Of a stretch of 20,354 nucleotides of DNA, positions 6,483 to 15,169 are shown in pieces; within the stretch, counting starts at the first letter, position 1; every line of letters begins with the position of its first letter. A program made the translations under genes and the position numbers. The notes beneath the pieces were generated by a model. That model did not search any database. It saw only the letters and a list, made by a program, of their open reading frames with translations, and had not been told where the DNA came from. Source of the stretch: Sphingomonas sp. CCH10-B3 (GTDB taxonomy: Bacteria > Pseudomonadota > Alphaproteobacteria > Sphingomonadales > Sphingomonadaceae); assembly GCF_001556185.1 (NCBI RefSeq), contig NZ_LSIJ01000038.1, positions 1 through 20,354 of the forward strand. Reading direction: 5' to 3'.

Positions 6483-7550
6483 GTGAATGACGCGGCTGTA
6501 TCATCATTTCGTGCGGCGCCGCAACACGGGCCCCGGCCACTACCCTTGTTTCTCCAAATCTTGGCGCGTGAGACACGGGGAATGGACGATCGCCGCAGTG
6601 CAGCACTCGCCGGGCTCGCCGCTTATCAGAGCGCCGATCGCGGCCCGCCGCGGGCGACGCCGCCGGTCCGCTACCAACACGGGCGGGCTTCGTTGATCGA
6701 TTATGGCGGTGACGGGCCGCCAGTGATCTTCGTGCCATCGCTGATCAACCCGCCGTTCATTTTCGACCTGGCGTCCGATCGCTCGCTGTTGCGCTGGCTG
6801 GCGGCGCAGGGGCATCATGTCTTGCTGCTCGACTGGGGCACGCCGACACCTGAAGAGCACGCCGCCGACATCAGCGCGCATGTCACCGACCTGCTGCTGC
6901 CGCTTGCCGCCAAGCTCGGCGCGCCGCCGGTACTGATCGGCTATTGCCTGGGCGGCACGATAGCGACGGCGGCGGCTTCGCTGATGCCGGTGCTCGGGTT
7001 CGCTGCCATCGCCTCGCCCTGGCACTTCACTGGCTTCGGCGAGCGGGCGCGCGCCCGGATCGCCGCGCTGTGGGAAGCGGTCGAACCGGGTTGCCGCCAG
7101 ATGGGGCTGGTGCCGATGGAAGTGCTGCAAAGCGCCTTCTGGTCGCTCGACCCGGCGCGGACCATTGCCAAGTTCGAACGCTTTGCTGAGCTGCCCCCAG
7201 ACAGCGCGGCGGCGAGAAACTTCGTCGCGCTTGAGGATTGGGCGAATGGCGGCGCCCCGCTCAGCTATGCGGCAGGCGCGCAGATGTTCGACTTTTTCGC
7301 ACGCGACCTGCCCGGCACCGGCGGTTGGCAGATCGGCGGGCGGACCATCGACCCGCACGCGCTCAACTGCCCGACAATCGAGTTCGTCTCGATGACCGAC
7401 CGGATCGTGCCCAGCGCGAGTGCTGCCGGCTTTGGTGCCCGCCACGATCTGCAGAGCGGCCATGTCGGCATGGTGGTCGGCAGCGCCGCACCCGAGCTGC
7501 TATGGACCCCGCTTGCCGACTGGATCGCAGGCGTCACCAGGTCTAGATAG
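6483..7550 (+). CDS. Short PhaC-family alpha/beta hydrolase (PHA synthase-like)
   Basis: A 355-residue alpha/beta-hydrolase of the PHA synthase family. The oxyanion-side strand VIFVPSLINPPFIFDL (81-96) and LLLDWGTPTPEE are PhaC-like. The nucleophile box is GYCLGG with Cys155, where lipases have Ser. Asp306 (SMTDRIVPS) and His327 (SGHVGMVVG) complete the triad. The length equals that of class III PhaC subunits and not the roughly 590-residue class I enzymes. Class III needs a PhaE partner, which is absent here. It may polymerise hydroxyacyl-CoA or act as a related acyltransferase or depolymerase. The GTG start has GGAGG 9 nt upstream. The N-terminal GPRPLPLFL stretch looks conserved from memory. 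phaA follows after 38 nt, suggesting an operon. Confidence 0.85.
   Translation: MNDAAVSSFRAAPQHGPRPLPLFLQILARETRGMDDRRSAALAGLAAYQSADRGPPRATPPVRYQHGRASLIDYGGDGPPVIFVPSLINPPFIFDLASDRSLLRWLAAQGHHVLLLDWGTPTPEEHAADISAHVTDLLLPLAAKLGAPPVLIGYCLGGTIATAAASLMPVLGFAAIASPWHFTGFGERARARIAALWEAVEPGCRQMGLVPMEVLQSAFWSLDPARTIAKFERFAELPPDSAAARNFVALEDWANGGAPLSYAAGAQMFDFFARDLPGTGGWQIGGRTIDPHALNCPTIEFVSMTDRIVPSASAAGFGARHDLQSGHVGMVVGSAAPELLWTPLADWIAGVTRSR
6512..6523. promoter_or_regulatory. Perfect 12-bp palindrome, possible PhaR operator
   Basis: TGCGGCGCCGCA is its own reverse complement and lies 30 nt inside the PhaC-like gene and 47 nt upstream of the phaR start. PhaR of Paracoccus is reported to favour TGC-containing inverted sequences, and this site offers TGC-N6-GCA. 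With only 17 bp between the two start codons, control elements for phaR would have to lie within this coding region. GC-rich palindromes also arise by chance. Confidence 0.3.
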
Positions 7551-7588
7551 GCCACAGAACATAACCCCGCCCGCAGGAGACTCTTTCC

Positions 7589-8761
7589 ATGACCGACATC
7601 GTTATTACCGCTGCCAAGCGCACCCCCGTCGGCAGCTTCAATGGCGCGTTCGCGACCACCCCGGCGCATGAGCTTGGCCGCGTCGCGATCGAGGCGGCGA
7701 TGGCGCAGGCGGGCATCACCGGCGCCGATGTGTCGGAAGTGATCCTGGGCCAGGTGCTGAGCGCCGGCCAGGGCCAGAACCCGGCCCGCCAAGCGTCGAT
7801 GGCGGCGGGCGTGCCCAAGGAAATCCCAGCTTACGGCGTCAATCAGGTCTGCGGTTCGGGCCTGCGCGCCGTCGCGCTTGCCTATCAGTCGATCGTCAGC
7901 GGCGATGCGACGATCGTGGTTGCCGGCGGGCAGGAGTCGATGAGCCTTGCCCCGCATGCCCAGTTCCTGCGCGGCGGCACGAAGATGGGCGACCTCAGCC
8001 TGGTCGACACGATGATCAAGGACGGGCTGATGGACGTGTTCAACGGCTATCACATGGGCATCACTGCCGAAAACCTTGCCGAGCAATATCAGGTAACGCG
8101 CGCCGAGCAGGACGAATTCGCGGTCGCATCGCAGAACAAGGCCTCGGCCGCGCGCGCCGAGGGGCGCTTCAAGGACGAAATCGCCCCGGTTACCGTCAAG
8201 AGCCGCAAGGGCGACACAATCGTCGATGCCGACGAATATATCCGTGACGGCGTGACGATCGACGGCGTGTCGGGCCTGCGCCCTGCCTTCAAGAAGGATG
8301 GCACGGTGACGGCGGCGAATGCGAGCGGCATCAACGACGGCGCCGCCGCGCTCGTCATCACCTCGCGCGAGGAAGCCGAGAAGCGCGGCATGCCCGTGCT
8401 CGCGCGGATCGCGAGCTGGGCATCGGCGGGGGTCGATCCCTCGATCATGGGCATCGGCCCGGTCCCGGCGGTCAAGCGCGCGCTGGAGAAGGCAGGCTGG
8501 TCGATCGGCGACCTCGACCTGATCGAATCGAACGAAGCCTTTGCCGCCCAGGCGATGTCGGTGAACAAGGAACTCGGCTGGGATACGAGCAAGATCAACG
8601 TCAACGGCGGCGCGATCGCGATCGGCCACCCGATCGGCGCGTCGGGCGCTCGACTGTTGACCACGCTGCTGTACGAAATGGCGCGGCGCGATGCGAAGAA
8701 GGGTCTGGCGACGCTGTGCGTCGGCGGCGGCATGGGCATCGCGGTCTGCGTCGAGCGTTGA
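7589..8761 (+). CDS. phaA: Acetyl-CoA acetyltransferase (biosynthetic thiolase)
   Basis: A 390-residue thiolase that condenses two acetyl-CoA into acetoacetyl-CoA, the entry step of PHB synthesis, or runs the reverse cleavage. All three catalytic residues are present with spacing almost identical to Zoogloea PhaA: Cys88 in [11 protein letters not shown] (acyl carrier), His347 in [16 protein letters not shown], and Cys377 in [10 protein letters not shown] (base). The thiolase signature [11 protein letters not shown] lies near 315-325. An AGGAG 9 nt before the ATG fixes the start. Its position 38 nt after the PhaC-like gene, and the phaR next to that, supports a PHA role. On sequence alone a catabolic acetoacetyl-CoA thiolase cannot be excluded. 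Confidence 0.95.
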   Translation: MTDIVITAAKRTPVGSFNGAFATTPAHELGRVAIEAAMAQAGITGADVSEVILGQVLSAGQGQNPARQASMAAGVPKEIPAYGVNQVCGSGLRAVALAYQSIVSGDATIVVAGGQESMSLAPHAQFLRGGTKMGDLSLVDTMIKDGLMDVFNGYHMGITAENLAEQYQVTRAEQDEFAVASQNKASAARAEGRFKDEIAPVTVKSRKGDTIVDADEYIRDGVTIDGVSGLRPAFKKDGTVTAANASGINDGAAALVITSREEAEKRGMPVLARIASWASAGVDPSIMGIGPVPAVKRALEKAGWSIGDLDLIESNEAFAAQAMSVNKELGWDTSKINVNGGAIAIGHPIGASGARLLTTLLYEMARRDAKKGLATLCVGGGMGIAVCVER

Positions 8762-8792
8762 CGATCCGCCGATGACGGCGAATCGGGCGGGC

Positions 8793-8807
8793 GCGGTCGG
8801 AGACCGC
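8793..8807 (+). terminator. Possible hairpin terminator after phaA
   Basis: A perfect 6-bp stem (GCGGTC, loop GGA, GACCGC) lies 31 nt after the phaA stop codon in a GC-rich context. No U-run follows, so an intrinsic terminator function is uncertain. Confidence 0.3.
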
Positions 8808-9135
8808 CCGCGCGCCGCCCGAACCCGTCCGGTGATGGATGCAGCGACGGTGCATACGAATGCAGCGATGAACGGGCATTCGCTTGGACCGTTCCGGTTG
8901 CGCAACCAACGCGCCATATTGGCTAATCGCAACCTTCTGATTCACATCTCGGCAGGGTCGCAACGAACTGTCATGTTGTCGTAATTTTATTATTCATCGA
9001 TGTAACAATTCGTTCGCGTCATATTCCTGTAACACGCCATCCAGCGCAACTTTATGACTCGAATCAGGCCATTTGCGACCGTGGCAATCGTGCAACAGCC
9101 TGTATGGAAACTTAACGAAAAGGTTGGAAATCTCC

Positions 9136-9159
9136 CGCCCGCGCCTTGCATCGCGGGCG
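9136..9159 (+). other. Stem-loop in the receptor 5' leader
   Basis: Arms CGCCCGCG (9136-9143) and CGCGGGCG (9152-9159) pair perfectly around an 8-nt loop, CCTTGCAT, 59 nt before the receptor start codon. It could be an RNA structure affecting stability or translation, or a protein-binding inverted repeat. No known riboswitch fold was recognised. Confidence 0.35.
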
Positions 9160-9218
9160 CAATGTCGATTTGATGACAGGTCTTAGGGCATTTCAGCTCG
9201 CAACTGGGGCAAAAATTA

Positions 9219-12200
9219 ATGAAGATGAGGGAGCTTTTGAGCGCGACTGCGCTTGCAGGTGTTCTGGTCAGCCTTCCGGTCGCCGCGTCGGCACAGACGA
9301 CGCCGACGCCTGCGCCGACTCCGGCCGCAACGGAAAAGGAAGAAGAACCCACCGTTACCGTCACCGGTTCGCGCATCGGCCGCGCCGCGCTCGATTCGCC
9401 GGCGCCGATCACGTCGGTGACCGCGGAGAATCTGTTCGATCGCGGCCAGATCAACGTCGGCGACGCGCTGAACGACCTGCCGCAGCTGCGTTCGACCTTC
9501 AGCCAGGCGAACTCGACGCGCTTCATCGGCACCTCGGGCCTCAGCATCCTTGACCTTCGCGGCCTCGGCACCGCCCGCACGCTGGTGCTGGTCGATGGCC
9601 GTCGCCATGTGACCTCGATCCCGGGCAGCTACTCGGTCGATACCAACACGATCCCGCCCGAACTGCTCGAGCGCGTCGACGTGGTGACCGGCGGTAACTC
9701 GGCCGTCTACGGTTCGGACGCTATCGCGGGCGTCGTCAACTTCGTGCTGAAGAAGAATTTCGACGGTCTGCGCATCTCGGGTCAGGGCGGCACTTCCTAC
9801 CTCGGCGATCGCGGTTCCTATTATGGCGCAATCACCTATGGCCGCAATTTCGCTGAAGGCCGCGGCAACATCGCGGTGTCGGCCGAATATTCGCGGCTCA
9901 ATCCGCTGTACTTCGTCGATCGTCCCGGGCTCACCGGCGCGTTCGATGGCCGTTCGCAGTTCAACCTTGCCGAAAACACCGCAGGCGAGCCGGCGGCAGG
10001 TAACGGCGTTGCCGACAACCAGTTCTTCACCAACGTCCGCAACGGCACGATCTTCGACGGCGGCGGTCTCGACGCGATCTGCGACGCAGCGAACCTTACC
10101 AACCTTGCCCGCTGCCGCGGCTCGTCGGCGACCAACCTAGCCAACCGTGCCCAGCGCTATGCGTTCACGGCCGACGGTCGACTGGTGCTCAGCAATCCGT
10201 CGCTCGACTTCCGCGACATCACCAATGGTGGCAGCACCAACACGGTCGGCGGTCTCGGTTCGACACTGCGCAATACCGGTCAGCTGAACCCGCTGAACGA
10301 GCGTTGGTCGGTCAACGTGCTGGCGCACTATGACTTTTCGGACCTCTTCAAGACCTTCTTCGAAGGCAAGTACGTCCAGTACAACGTCAACCAGGAAGGC
10401 CAGCCAAGCTTCTCGTCCGGCTTTGGTGCGCTGACCAACAATATCAGCTGCAGCAACGCGTTCCTGACGCCGCAAGCGCTCGCGACGCTGCAGAGCATCG
10501 GTCGCTGCGCCAACCCGGCAACGGGCACGTTCCCAATCAACCGTTTCAACGTCGACTTCGGTGGTCGCGGCGAATTGCAGCAGCGCGAGCTGTACCGCTT
10601 CGTCGGTGGCATCAAGGGTGACTTCAACGGCACGTGGCACTACGAACTGGCGGTTAACTATGGCCGTTATTCGAGCTTCCTGCGGTCGTTGAACAACCTG
10701 ATCGTTGCCGATCGCAATGGCAACCCGGACGGCATTGTGCTTGCACAGAATGCCGTGCTGGCCCCTGCCAACTTCACCGGCACCAACTTTGCCACCAACT
10801 CGCTCGGCCAGCGGGTGATCTGCGCCGTCAACGCGACCACCAACGTCCGTCCTGACTGTATTCCGATCAACCAGTTCGGTTTCGGTGCACCGTCGCAGGC
10901 GGCCCTGAACTTCGTCAACACGACGGCCACCCGCACGCAGCTTGCAGAAGAGTTCAACGTCACGCTGAACATCAGCGGCGACACGAGCAAGTTCTTCAAC
11001 CTGCCCGGCGGCCCGGTCCGGTTCAACGTCGGCGCGGAGTATCGCAAGGAAACCGCGTTCGCGCAGTGGGATCCGCTCACCAAGTCGGGTGGCACCTTCC
11101 TGAACGCGATTGCCGACTTCGCTCCGCCGGCGCTGACGACGGTCGAAGGCTATGGCGAAATCGAACTGCCGATCCTGAAGAACGTCCCGTTCTTCGAGGA
11201 ACTGACGGTGACGGGCGCCGGTCGTTATTCGAGCTACAACACCCGCACGGGTGGCGTGTGGTCGTATAACGCGGGTCTCGTCTGGGCGCCGATCCGTGAC
11301 TTCCGCGTCCGCGGCAGCTACGCCGTCGCCGTCCGCGCACCGACGCAGAGCGACCTGTTCCTGGCACCGACCCAGAACTTCGCTTTCGTGGCCGATCCGT
11401 GCGACCTGCTCAACATCAACAACGGTACGGCAAACCGTCTCGCCAACTGCGTCGCGGCACGCGTACCTGGCGTTACCGCGACAGGCAGCACGTTCGTCAA
11501 CACGCCGTTCCGCACGCAGAGCCAGGGCTTCTTCAACGCGGGCAACCCGAACCTCCTCGCCGAAGAAGGCAAGAGCTTCACGGTTGGCTTCGTTGCCGAA
11601 CCCCGCTTCGCGCGCGGCCTGTCGCTGACGATCGACTACTACAACATCGAAGTCACGAACCTGATCGCGGCGCTCGGTCTGCAGACGATCCTCAACCAGT
11701 GCTATGACCTCGGCTCGCTGAACAACCAGTTCTGCCAGCTGCTCACCGCACGCGATCCCAACACGGGCTTCTTCAACAATGCGAACGTCGGCACCTCGGG
11801 CGGCGTCAACTTCGCGAAGCAGCGCACCTCGGGTATCGACGTCGAGCTGCAGTACCGCAAGCGTTGGGATAGCGGTGCGGCCCTGCAGCTGGGTGCCCTT
11901 GTCACCTATCTGTTCGAACGCACCAACTTCACCAGCCCAACCGATCCGCGTTTCGGCACGGCGCAGCTGGGTAACGTCGGCGATCCTCGGTTCGAAGGCC
12001 AGATCACTGCCAACTACCGGACGGCATCGGGCTTCGCAGTCCGCTACCAGATGCAGTACATCGGCGTTCAGTCGATCTCGGCCTATGAAAACCAGCACAG
12101 CTTCCAGGGCCGCCCGCCCCAGAACGCAGACGTGCTGCCAGTCGTGAACTATCCGGATGTGACCTATCACAGCTTCCGGATCTCGCAGGCGGTCAACAAG

Positions 12201-12353
12201 AAGTTCGAGTTCTACTTCGGTGTCGACAACGCGTTCAACCAGCTCCCGCCGCTCGGCGCGCTGGGCACGGGCGCTGGCGACGCGATCTTCCAGAACTTCG
12301 GCCGTTACTTCTACAGCGGCTTCAAGATCACGCTGGGCTCGAACGGCAAGTAA
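9219..12353 (+). CDS. TonB-dependent outer-membrane receptor
   Basis: A 1044-residue outer-membrane active transporter. A signal peptide (residues 1-25, ending AASA) is followed by a Pro/Thr linker, a TonB-box-like EEPTVTVTG (42-50), and a plug domain to about residue 185. Plug hallmarks include RGLGTARTLVLVDGRRHV (114-131), YGSDAIAGVVNFVLKKNFDG (164-183) and the IPPELLERVDVVTGGNSAVY region. The rest is a 22-strand-type barrel. Ten cysteines occur as five close pairs (288/299, 411/430, 535/547, 728/744, 828/839) in likely surface loops. The last strand (RYFYSGFKITL) is followed by a short SNGK tail. Substrate unknown: sphingomonads have dozens of such receptors for siderophores, sugars and other compounds. 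The start has only a weak GGGG Shine-Dalgarno. ATG at 9225 is an alternative. Confidence 0.95.
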   Translation: MKMRELLSATALAGVLVSLPVAASAQTTPTPAPTPAATEKEEEPTVTVTGSRIGRAALDSPAPITSVTAENLFDRGQINVGDALNDLPQLRSTFSQANSTRFIGTSGLSILDLRGLGTARTLVLVDGRRHVTSIPGSYSVDTNTIPPELLERVDVVTGGNSAVYGSDAIAGVVNFVLKKNFDGLRISGQGGTSYLGDRGSYYGAITYGRNFAEGRGNIAVSAEYSRLNPLYFVDRPGLTGAFDGRSQFNLAENTAGEPAAGNGVADNQFFTNVRNGTIFDGGGLDAICDAANLTNLARCRGSSATNLANRAQRYAFTADGRLVLSNPSLDFRDITNGGSTNTVGGLGSTLRNTGQLNPLNERWSVNVLAHYDFSDLFKTFFEGKYVQYNVNQEGQPSFSSGFGALTNNISCSNAFLTPQALATLQSIGRCANPATGTFPINRFNVDFGGRGELQQRELYRFVGGIKGDFNGTWHYELAVNYGRYSSFLRSLNNLIVADRNGNPDGIVLAQNAVLAPANFTGTNFATNSLGQRVICAVNATTNVRPDCIPINQFGFGAPSQAALNFVNTTATRTQLAEEFNVTLNISGDTSKFFNLPGGPVRFNVGAEYRKETAFAQWDPLTKSGGTFLNAIADFAPPALTTVEGYGEIELPILKNVPFFEELTVTGAGRYSSYNTRTGGVWSYNAGLVWAPIRDFRVRGSYAVAVRAPTQSDLFLAPTQNFAFVADPCDLLNINNGTANRLANCVAARVPGVTATGSTFVNTPFRTQSQGFFNAGNPNLLAEEGKSFTVGFVAEPRFARGLSLTIDYYNIEVTNLIAALGLQTILNQCYDLGSLNNQFCQLLTARDPNTGFFNNANVGTSGGVNFAKQRTSGIDVELQYRKRWDSGAALQLGALVTYLFERTNFTSPTDPRFGTAQLGNVGDPRFEGQITANYRTASGFAVRYQMQYIGVQSISAYENQHSFQGRPPQNADVLPVVNYPDVTYHSFRISQAVNKKFEFYFGVDNAFNQLPPLGALGTGAGDAIFQNFGRYFYSGFKITLGSNGK

Positions 12354-12376
12354 GCGCCGATCCAGCCAAAAAAATT

Positions 12377-12409
12377 GGGCCGCTCCTTCCGGGGAGCGGC
12401 CCTTTTTTT
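12377..12409. terminator. Strong bidirectional intrinsic terminator
   Basis: A perfect 10-bp stem, GGGCCGCTCC (12377-12386) with GGAGCGGCCC (12393-12402) and loop TTCCGG, is followed by seven Ts (12403-12409). On the left flank seven As (12368-12374) precede the stem, so the minus strand reads stem then T-run as well. It ends the receptor transcript and also the convergent operon finishing with alr at 12433. This is the clearest regulatory element in the window. Confidence 0.93.
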
Positions 12410-12432
12410 GCGCCTCGGTGAAGAAAAGGCGA

Positions 12433-13464
12433 TCAGCGCCACATTCTGTTGAAGCGCCTGCCCAACCCGGTGAGCAATTCATATTGCGACATGCCCGAGC
12501 GCGCGGCCGCGACCGGCAGATCATAATCGAGCGCGACCCAGTCGCCCTCGCCGAGCGTCGCCGCCGCGCTGATGTCGACCGCAATCAAGTCCATCGACAC
12601 GCGGCCGATCACCGGCAGCACCGCATCGCCTGCGTGCGCTGTCCCGGTGCCTGAAAAGCCCCGCCAATAACCGTCGGCATAACCGATATTGAGGATCGCG
12701 ACGGGTAAGTCGCGCGGCGCCGTGAATGTCGCGTTATAGCCGATGCGGTCGCCCGCGCGCAGCAATCGCCGCTGCAGGATCTGCGCCTCCGGCACTGCCA
12801 CTTGCCGGATCCGCCCGGCGAATTCACCACGCGGCACGCCGCCATAGAGCGCCAGCCCCGGGCGCGTAAGATCAAACGCATAATCGGCGCCGAGCGCGAT
12901 GCCGGCCGAATTGGCAAGGCTCAGTCGGCGCGCCGTCACGCGGCCCGTGATGCCCATGAATGCCGATCGTTGGGCAGCATTCATCGCGACATCCTCGTCG
13001 GCGCAGGCGAGGTGGCTCATCAGCGTTTCGATCGCGAGCCCGTCGAGCAGCCCGCTGCGGATGTCCTCGGTCGAGACGCCGAGCCGGTTCATGCCAGTGT
13101 CGACCATCACGTCGCACAGGCCTCCGCCCGCCTCGCGCCAGCGCGCAACCTGGGTGGCGCTGTTCAGCACCGGCCGCACCCCGACAAGCGCCTTGGCGAC
13201 ATCCATATCCTCGGCGCGGACGCCGTGAAGCACCGACACCGGCACGCCGAGCGGCGCGAGCGCGGCAGCCTCGGCCCAGGTAGCGACGAAGAAATCGCGG
13301 CACCCCGCCGCTGCCAGTCGCGTCACCACTTCGGTTGCGCCCAGCCCATAGCCGTCGGCCTTGACCGCCGCGCCACAGGCCGCGCGGCCGCTCATCGCCG
13401 CGAGCGTCTGCCAATTGTAGGTCAGAGCGGCGGCGTCGAGGCGCAGGCGAAGCGGGCTGGTCAT
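12433..13464 (-). CDS. alr: Alanine racemase
   Basis: A 343-residue PLP enzyme of fold type III that interconverts L- and D-alanine for peptidoglycan synthesis (or D-alanine use). The PLP-lysine motif is GAAVKADGYGLGA with Lys35. The catalytic tyrosine of the other subunit's side is Tyr243 in DRIGYNATFTAP. Other family landmarks are MVDTGMNRLGV, DLTRPGLALYGG and PVIGRVSMDLIAVD. The ATG at 13464 (MTSPLRLRLD) fits the family's usual start. A GTG 21 nt upstream adds an Arg-rich heptapeptide and is less likely. The ATG has only a weak upstream GGTAGG. It is the last gene of the minus-strand cluster, 33 nt after the transporter, and shares the terminator at 12377-12409. A link to valine degradation is not obvious. 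Confidence 0.94.
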   Translation of the reverse strand: MTSPLRLRLDAAALTYNWQTLAAMSGRAACGAAVKADGYGLGATEVVTRLAAAGCRDFFVATWAEAAALAPLGVPVSVLHGVRAEDMDVAKALVGVRPVLNSATQVARWREAGGGLCDVMVDTGMNRLGVSTEDIRSGLLDGLAIETLMSHLACADEDVAMNAAQRSAFMGITGRVTARRLSLANSAGIALGADYAFDLTRPGLALYGGVPRGEFAGRIRQVAVPEAQILQRRLLRAGDRIGYNATFTAPRDLPVAILNIGYADGYWRGFSGTGTAHAGDAVLPVIGRVSMDLIAVDISAAATLGEGDWVALDYDLPVAAARSGMSQYELLTGLGRRFNRMWR

Positions 13465-13497
13465 GCCGCAGCGCCTACCGCGCACGTGCCGCTGATG

Positions 13498-15111
13498 CTA
13501 GCGGCGATGCCCGGCCCGTTTGCCGCCGGGCAGCATCACCACCGTCACCACCAGCGCCATCAGCACCACGCCGAGCGTATACCACAGCCCGCCATAGGGA
13601 TTGCCAGTGCGCGCGACGATATATTGGCTGATGAACGGCAGGAAACCGCCGAAATAGCCGGTGCCGATGTGATAGGGGATCGACATCGAACTATAGCGGA
13701 TGCGCGGCGGGAACAACTCGCTGAGCAAGGCTGCGACCGGACCATAGGTCATGCCGGCCAACCCCGTAAGCAGGATGATGCAAAGCAGGATCAGTACGAT
13801 ATTGCCCGGCGACGGCACCACCTTGCCAAGGTTATAGCCGCTCGCGATCAGTGCCGCTTCGAGCGCTTCGGGCGTGTCGCCGTGCACCGCCTGACCGCCG
13901 ATGCTGACGGCGGTCGCCGGTGCGGCCGTCGTCGTATAGGCGACGCCCTTTTTCGACAGCAGATCGAGCAGCTTGGCGCAGCTATCGACCTGTTTCTGCG
14001 CGAACGGGCTGTATTGGCAATGCGGCCCGGCGACGACCACCGGCATGTCGCGCGCGGCGCGGGCCAGGCCGGGATTGGCGGCAGCGCCGATCACCCAGAA
14101 CAGCGGGAACAGCGTGACCAAGGTCAGCGCATAACCGACGACGATCGGCAGTTTGCGCCCGATCCGGTCGGACAGCCAGCCGAACAGCACGAACCAGCCA
14201 AGGCCCGCCGCTGCACCGACCCCGACGATCAGCTGCGCCGCGGTATCGTCGACGCGCATCGGCCCTTGCAGGAAAGCGAGGACAGTGAACATCGACGTGT
14301 ACCAGATCACCGTCAGCCCGGCGGCGATCCCGAACAGCGCGACGAAAAGCCGCGACAGATTGCCGGGATAGGTAAAGCTTTCGATGAAGGGATTGCGCGC
14401 GGTCTCGCCGCTCGCCTTCATCGCCTTGAACACCGGGCTTTCGGACAGTTTGAAGCGCATCCACAGCGATACGATCAGCAACACGATGCTGAAGATGAAG
14501 GGCAGTCGCCAGCCCCAGTCCTGCCAAATCGCGTCCGGCATCGATGCCTTGGCGACCAGCACGACGATCAGCGACAGGATGAAGCCGCCCGCGACGCTGG
14601 CCTGGATGAAGCTGGTGTAGAAGCCGCTTTTGCCGGCGGGCGCGTGTTCGGCGACATAGATCGCCGCGCCGCCATATTCGCCGCCAAGCGCGAGCCCCTG
14701 CAGGATGCGCAGCAGCAGGATGATTGCGGGTGCCGCCAGCCCGATCGCCTCCGCCGAAGGCACGAAGCCGACCCCGGCGGTGGCAACGCCCATCAGCGTG
14801 ATCGTGACGAGAAACGTGTATTTGCGCCCCAGCCGGTCGCCGAGATAGCCGAACACCACCGCGCCGAGCGGCCGGAAGCCGAAGCCGACCGCAAAGCCCG
14901 CCCAGGCAAGCAGCGTCTGCACCACTTCATTGCCCGCCGGAAAAAAGGTCCGGCCAATGATGCCGCTCGCCGCCAGCGTGCCGTAGATGAAGAAATCATA
15001 CCATTCGAAGATGGTGCCGAGCGACGACGCAGTGATGATCAGACGCACGTCATGCGCGCTGGGCTCCGCGCCTGCCGCATCGATATCGTCGTTCGCCGCC
15101 GTCGTTGCCAT
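13498..15111 (-). CDS. MFS transporter, metabolite:H+ symporter (MHS) family
   Basis: A 537-residue inner-membrane permease of the ProP/KgtP/ShiA branch of the MFS. Hallmarks are the first segment with GTIFEWYDFFIYGTLA (32-47), the TM2-3 loop GYLGDRLGRKYTF (88-100), RILQGLALGGEYGGA (135-149), and the repeat of the loop motif GWLSDRIGRK (311-320). Twelve transmembrane segments can be drawn. Between TM9 and TM10 there is an extra soluble stretch of about 90 residues (345-433), predicted periplasmic, with Cys365 and Cys378. The start is placed at ATG 15111 because GGGGAGA precedes it closely. The open frame extends 51 nt further. The solute is probably an organic acid, zwitterion or branched-chain-related compound, but this is inferred only from the operon. 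Confidence 0.9.
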   Translation of the reverse strand: MATTAANDDIDAAGAEPSAHDVRLIITASSLGTIFEWYDFFIYGTLAASGIIGRTFFPAGNEVVQTLLAWAGFAVGFGFRPLGAVVFGYLGDRLGRKYTFLVTITLMGVATAGVGFVPSAEAIGLAAPAIILLLRILQGLALGGEYGGAAIYVAEHAPAGKSGFYTSFIQASVAGGFILSLIVVLVAKASMPDAIWQDWGWRLPFIFSIVLLIVSLWMRFKLSESPVFKAMKASGETARNPFIESFTYPGNLSRLFVALFGIAAGLTVIWYTSMFTVLAFLQGPMRVDDTAAQLIVGVGAAAGLGWFVLFGWLSDRIGRKLPIVVGYALTLVTLFPLFWVIGAAANPGLARAARDMPVVVAGPHCQYSPFAQKQVDSCAKLLDLLSKKGVAYTTTAAPATAVSIGGQAVHGDTPEALEAALIASGYNLGKVVPSPGNIVLILLCIILLTGLAGMTYGPVAALLSELFPPRIRYSSMSIPYHIGTGYFGGFLPFISQYIVARTGNPYGGLWYTLGVVLMALVVTVVMLPGGKRAGHRR

Positions 15112-15169
15112 CCCCGTCTCCCCTTTTGCCGCCACGATTAACGGCTTTGAAGGCTGGGGCAAGGGTGGC

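Larger units (their letters stand above)
8762..9218. other. 457-bp gene-free leader before the TonB-dependent receptor
   Basis: No coding sequence is supported here. The interval holds a GC hairpin just after phaA (8793-8807), an AT-rich block at about 8976-9010 that stands out from its surroundings, two direct copies of TGTAACA (9001-9007 and 9028-9034), and an 8-bp stem-loop at 9136-9159. The receptor's promoter probably lies in the AT-rich block, which would give a 5' leader of about 200 nt. No clean -35/-10 pair could be assigned. Confidence 0.4.

Noticed and set aside
6466..6738. N-terminal extension of phaR upstream of MKKASADG
   Set aside because: Arg-rich low-complexity residues overlapping the divergent PhaC-like gene. 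The conserved PhaR domain begins right after the chosen start.
8976..9004. Sigma-70 promoter TTGTCG with 17-nt spacer
   Set aside because: The hexamer at the matching -10 position (GATGTA) fits poorly, so only an AT-rich candidate region is noted.
10137..12584. 815-codon open frame antisense to the TonB-dependent receptor
   Set aside because: Long antisense frame caused by biased codon use in the receptor gene. It has no domain signatures, and it runs through the terminator.
12802..15141. 779-codon plus-strand frame across alr and the transporter
   Set aside because: It spans two well-supported minus-strand genes, is His/Arg/Asp-rich, and matches no family.
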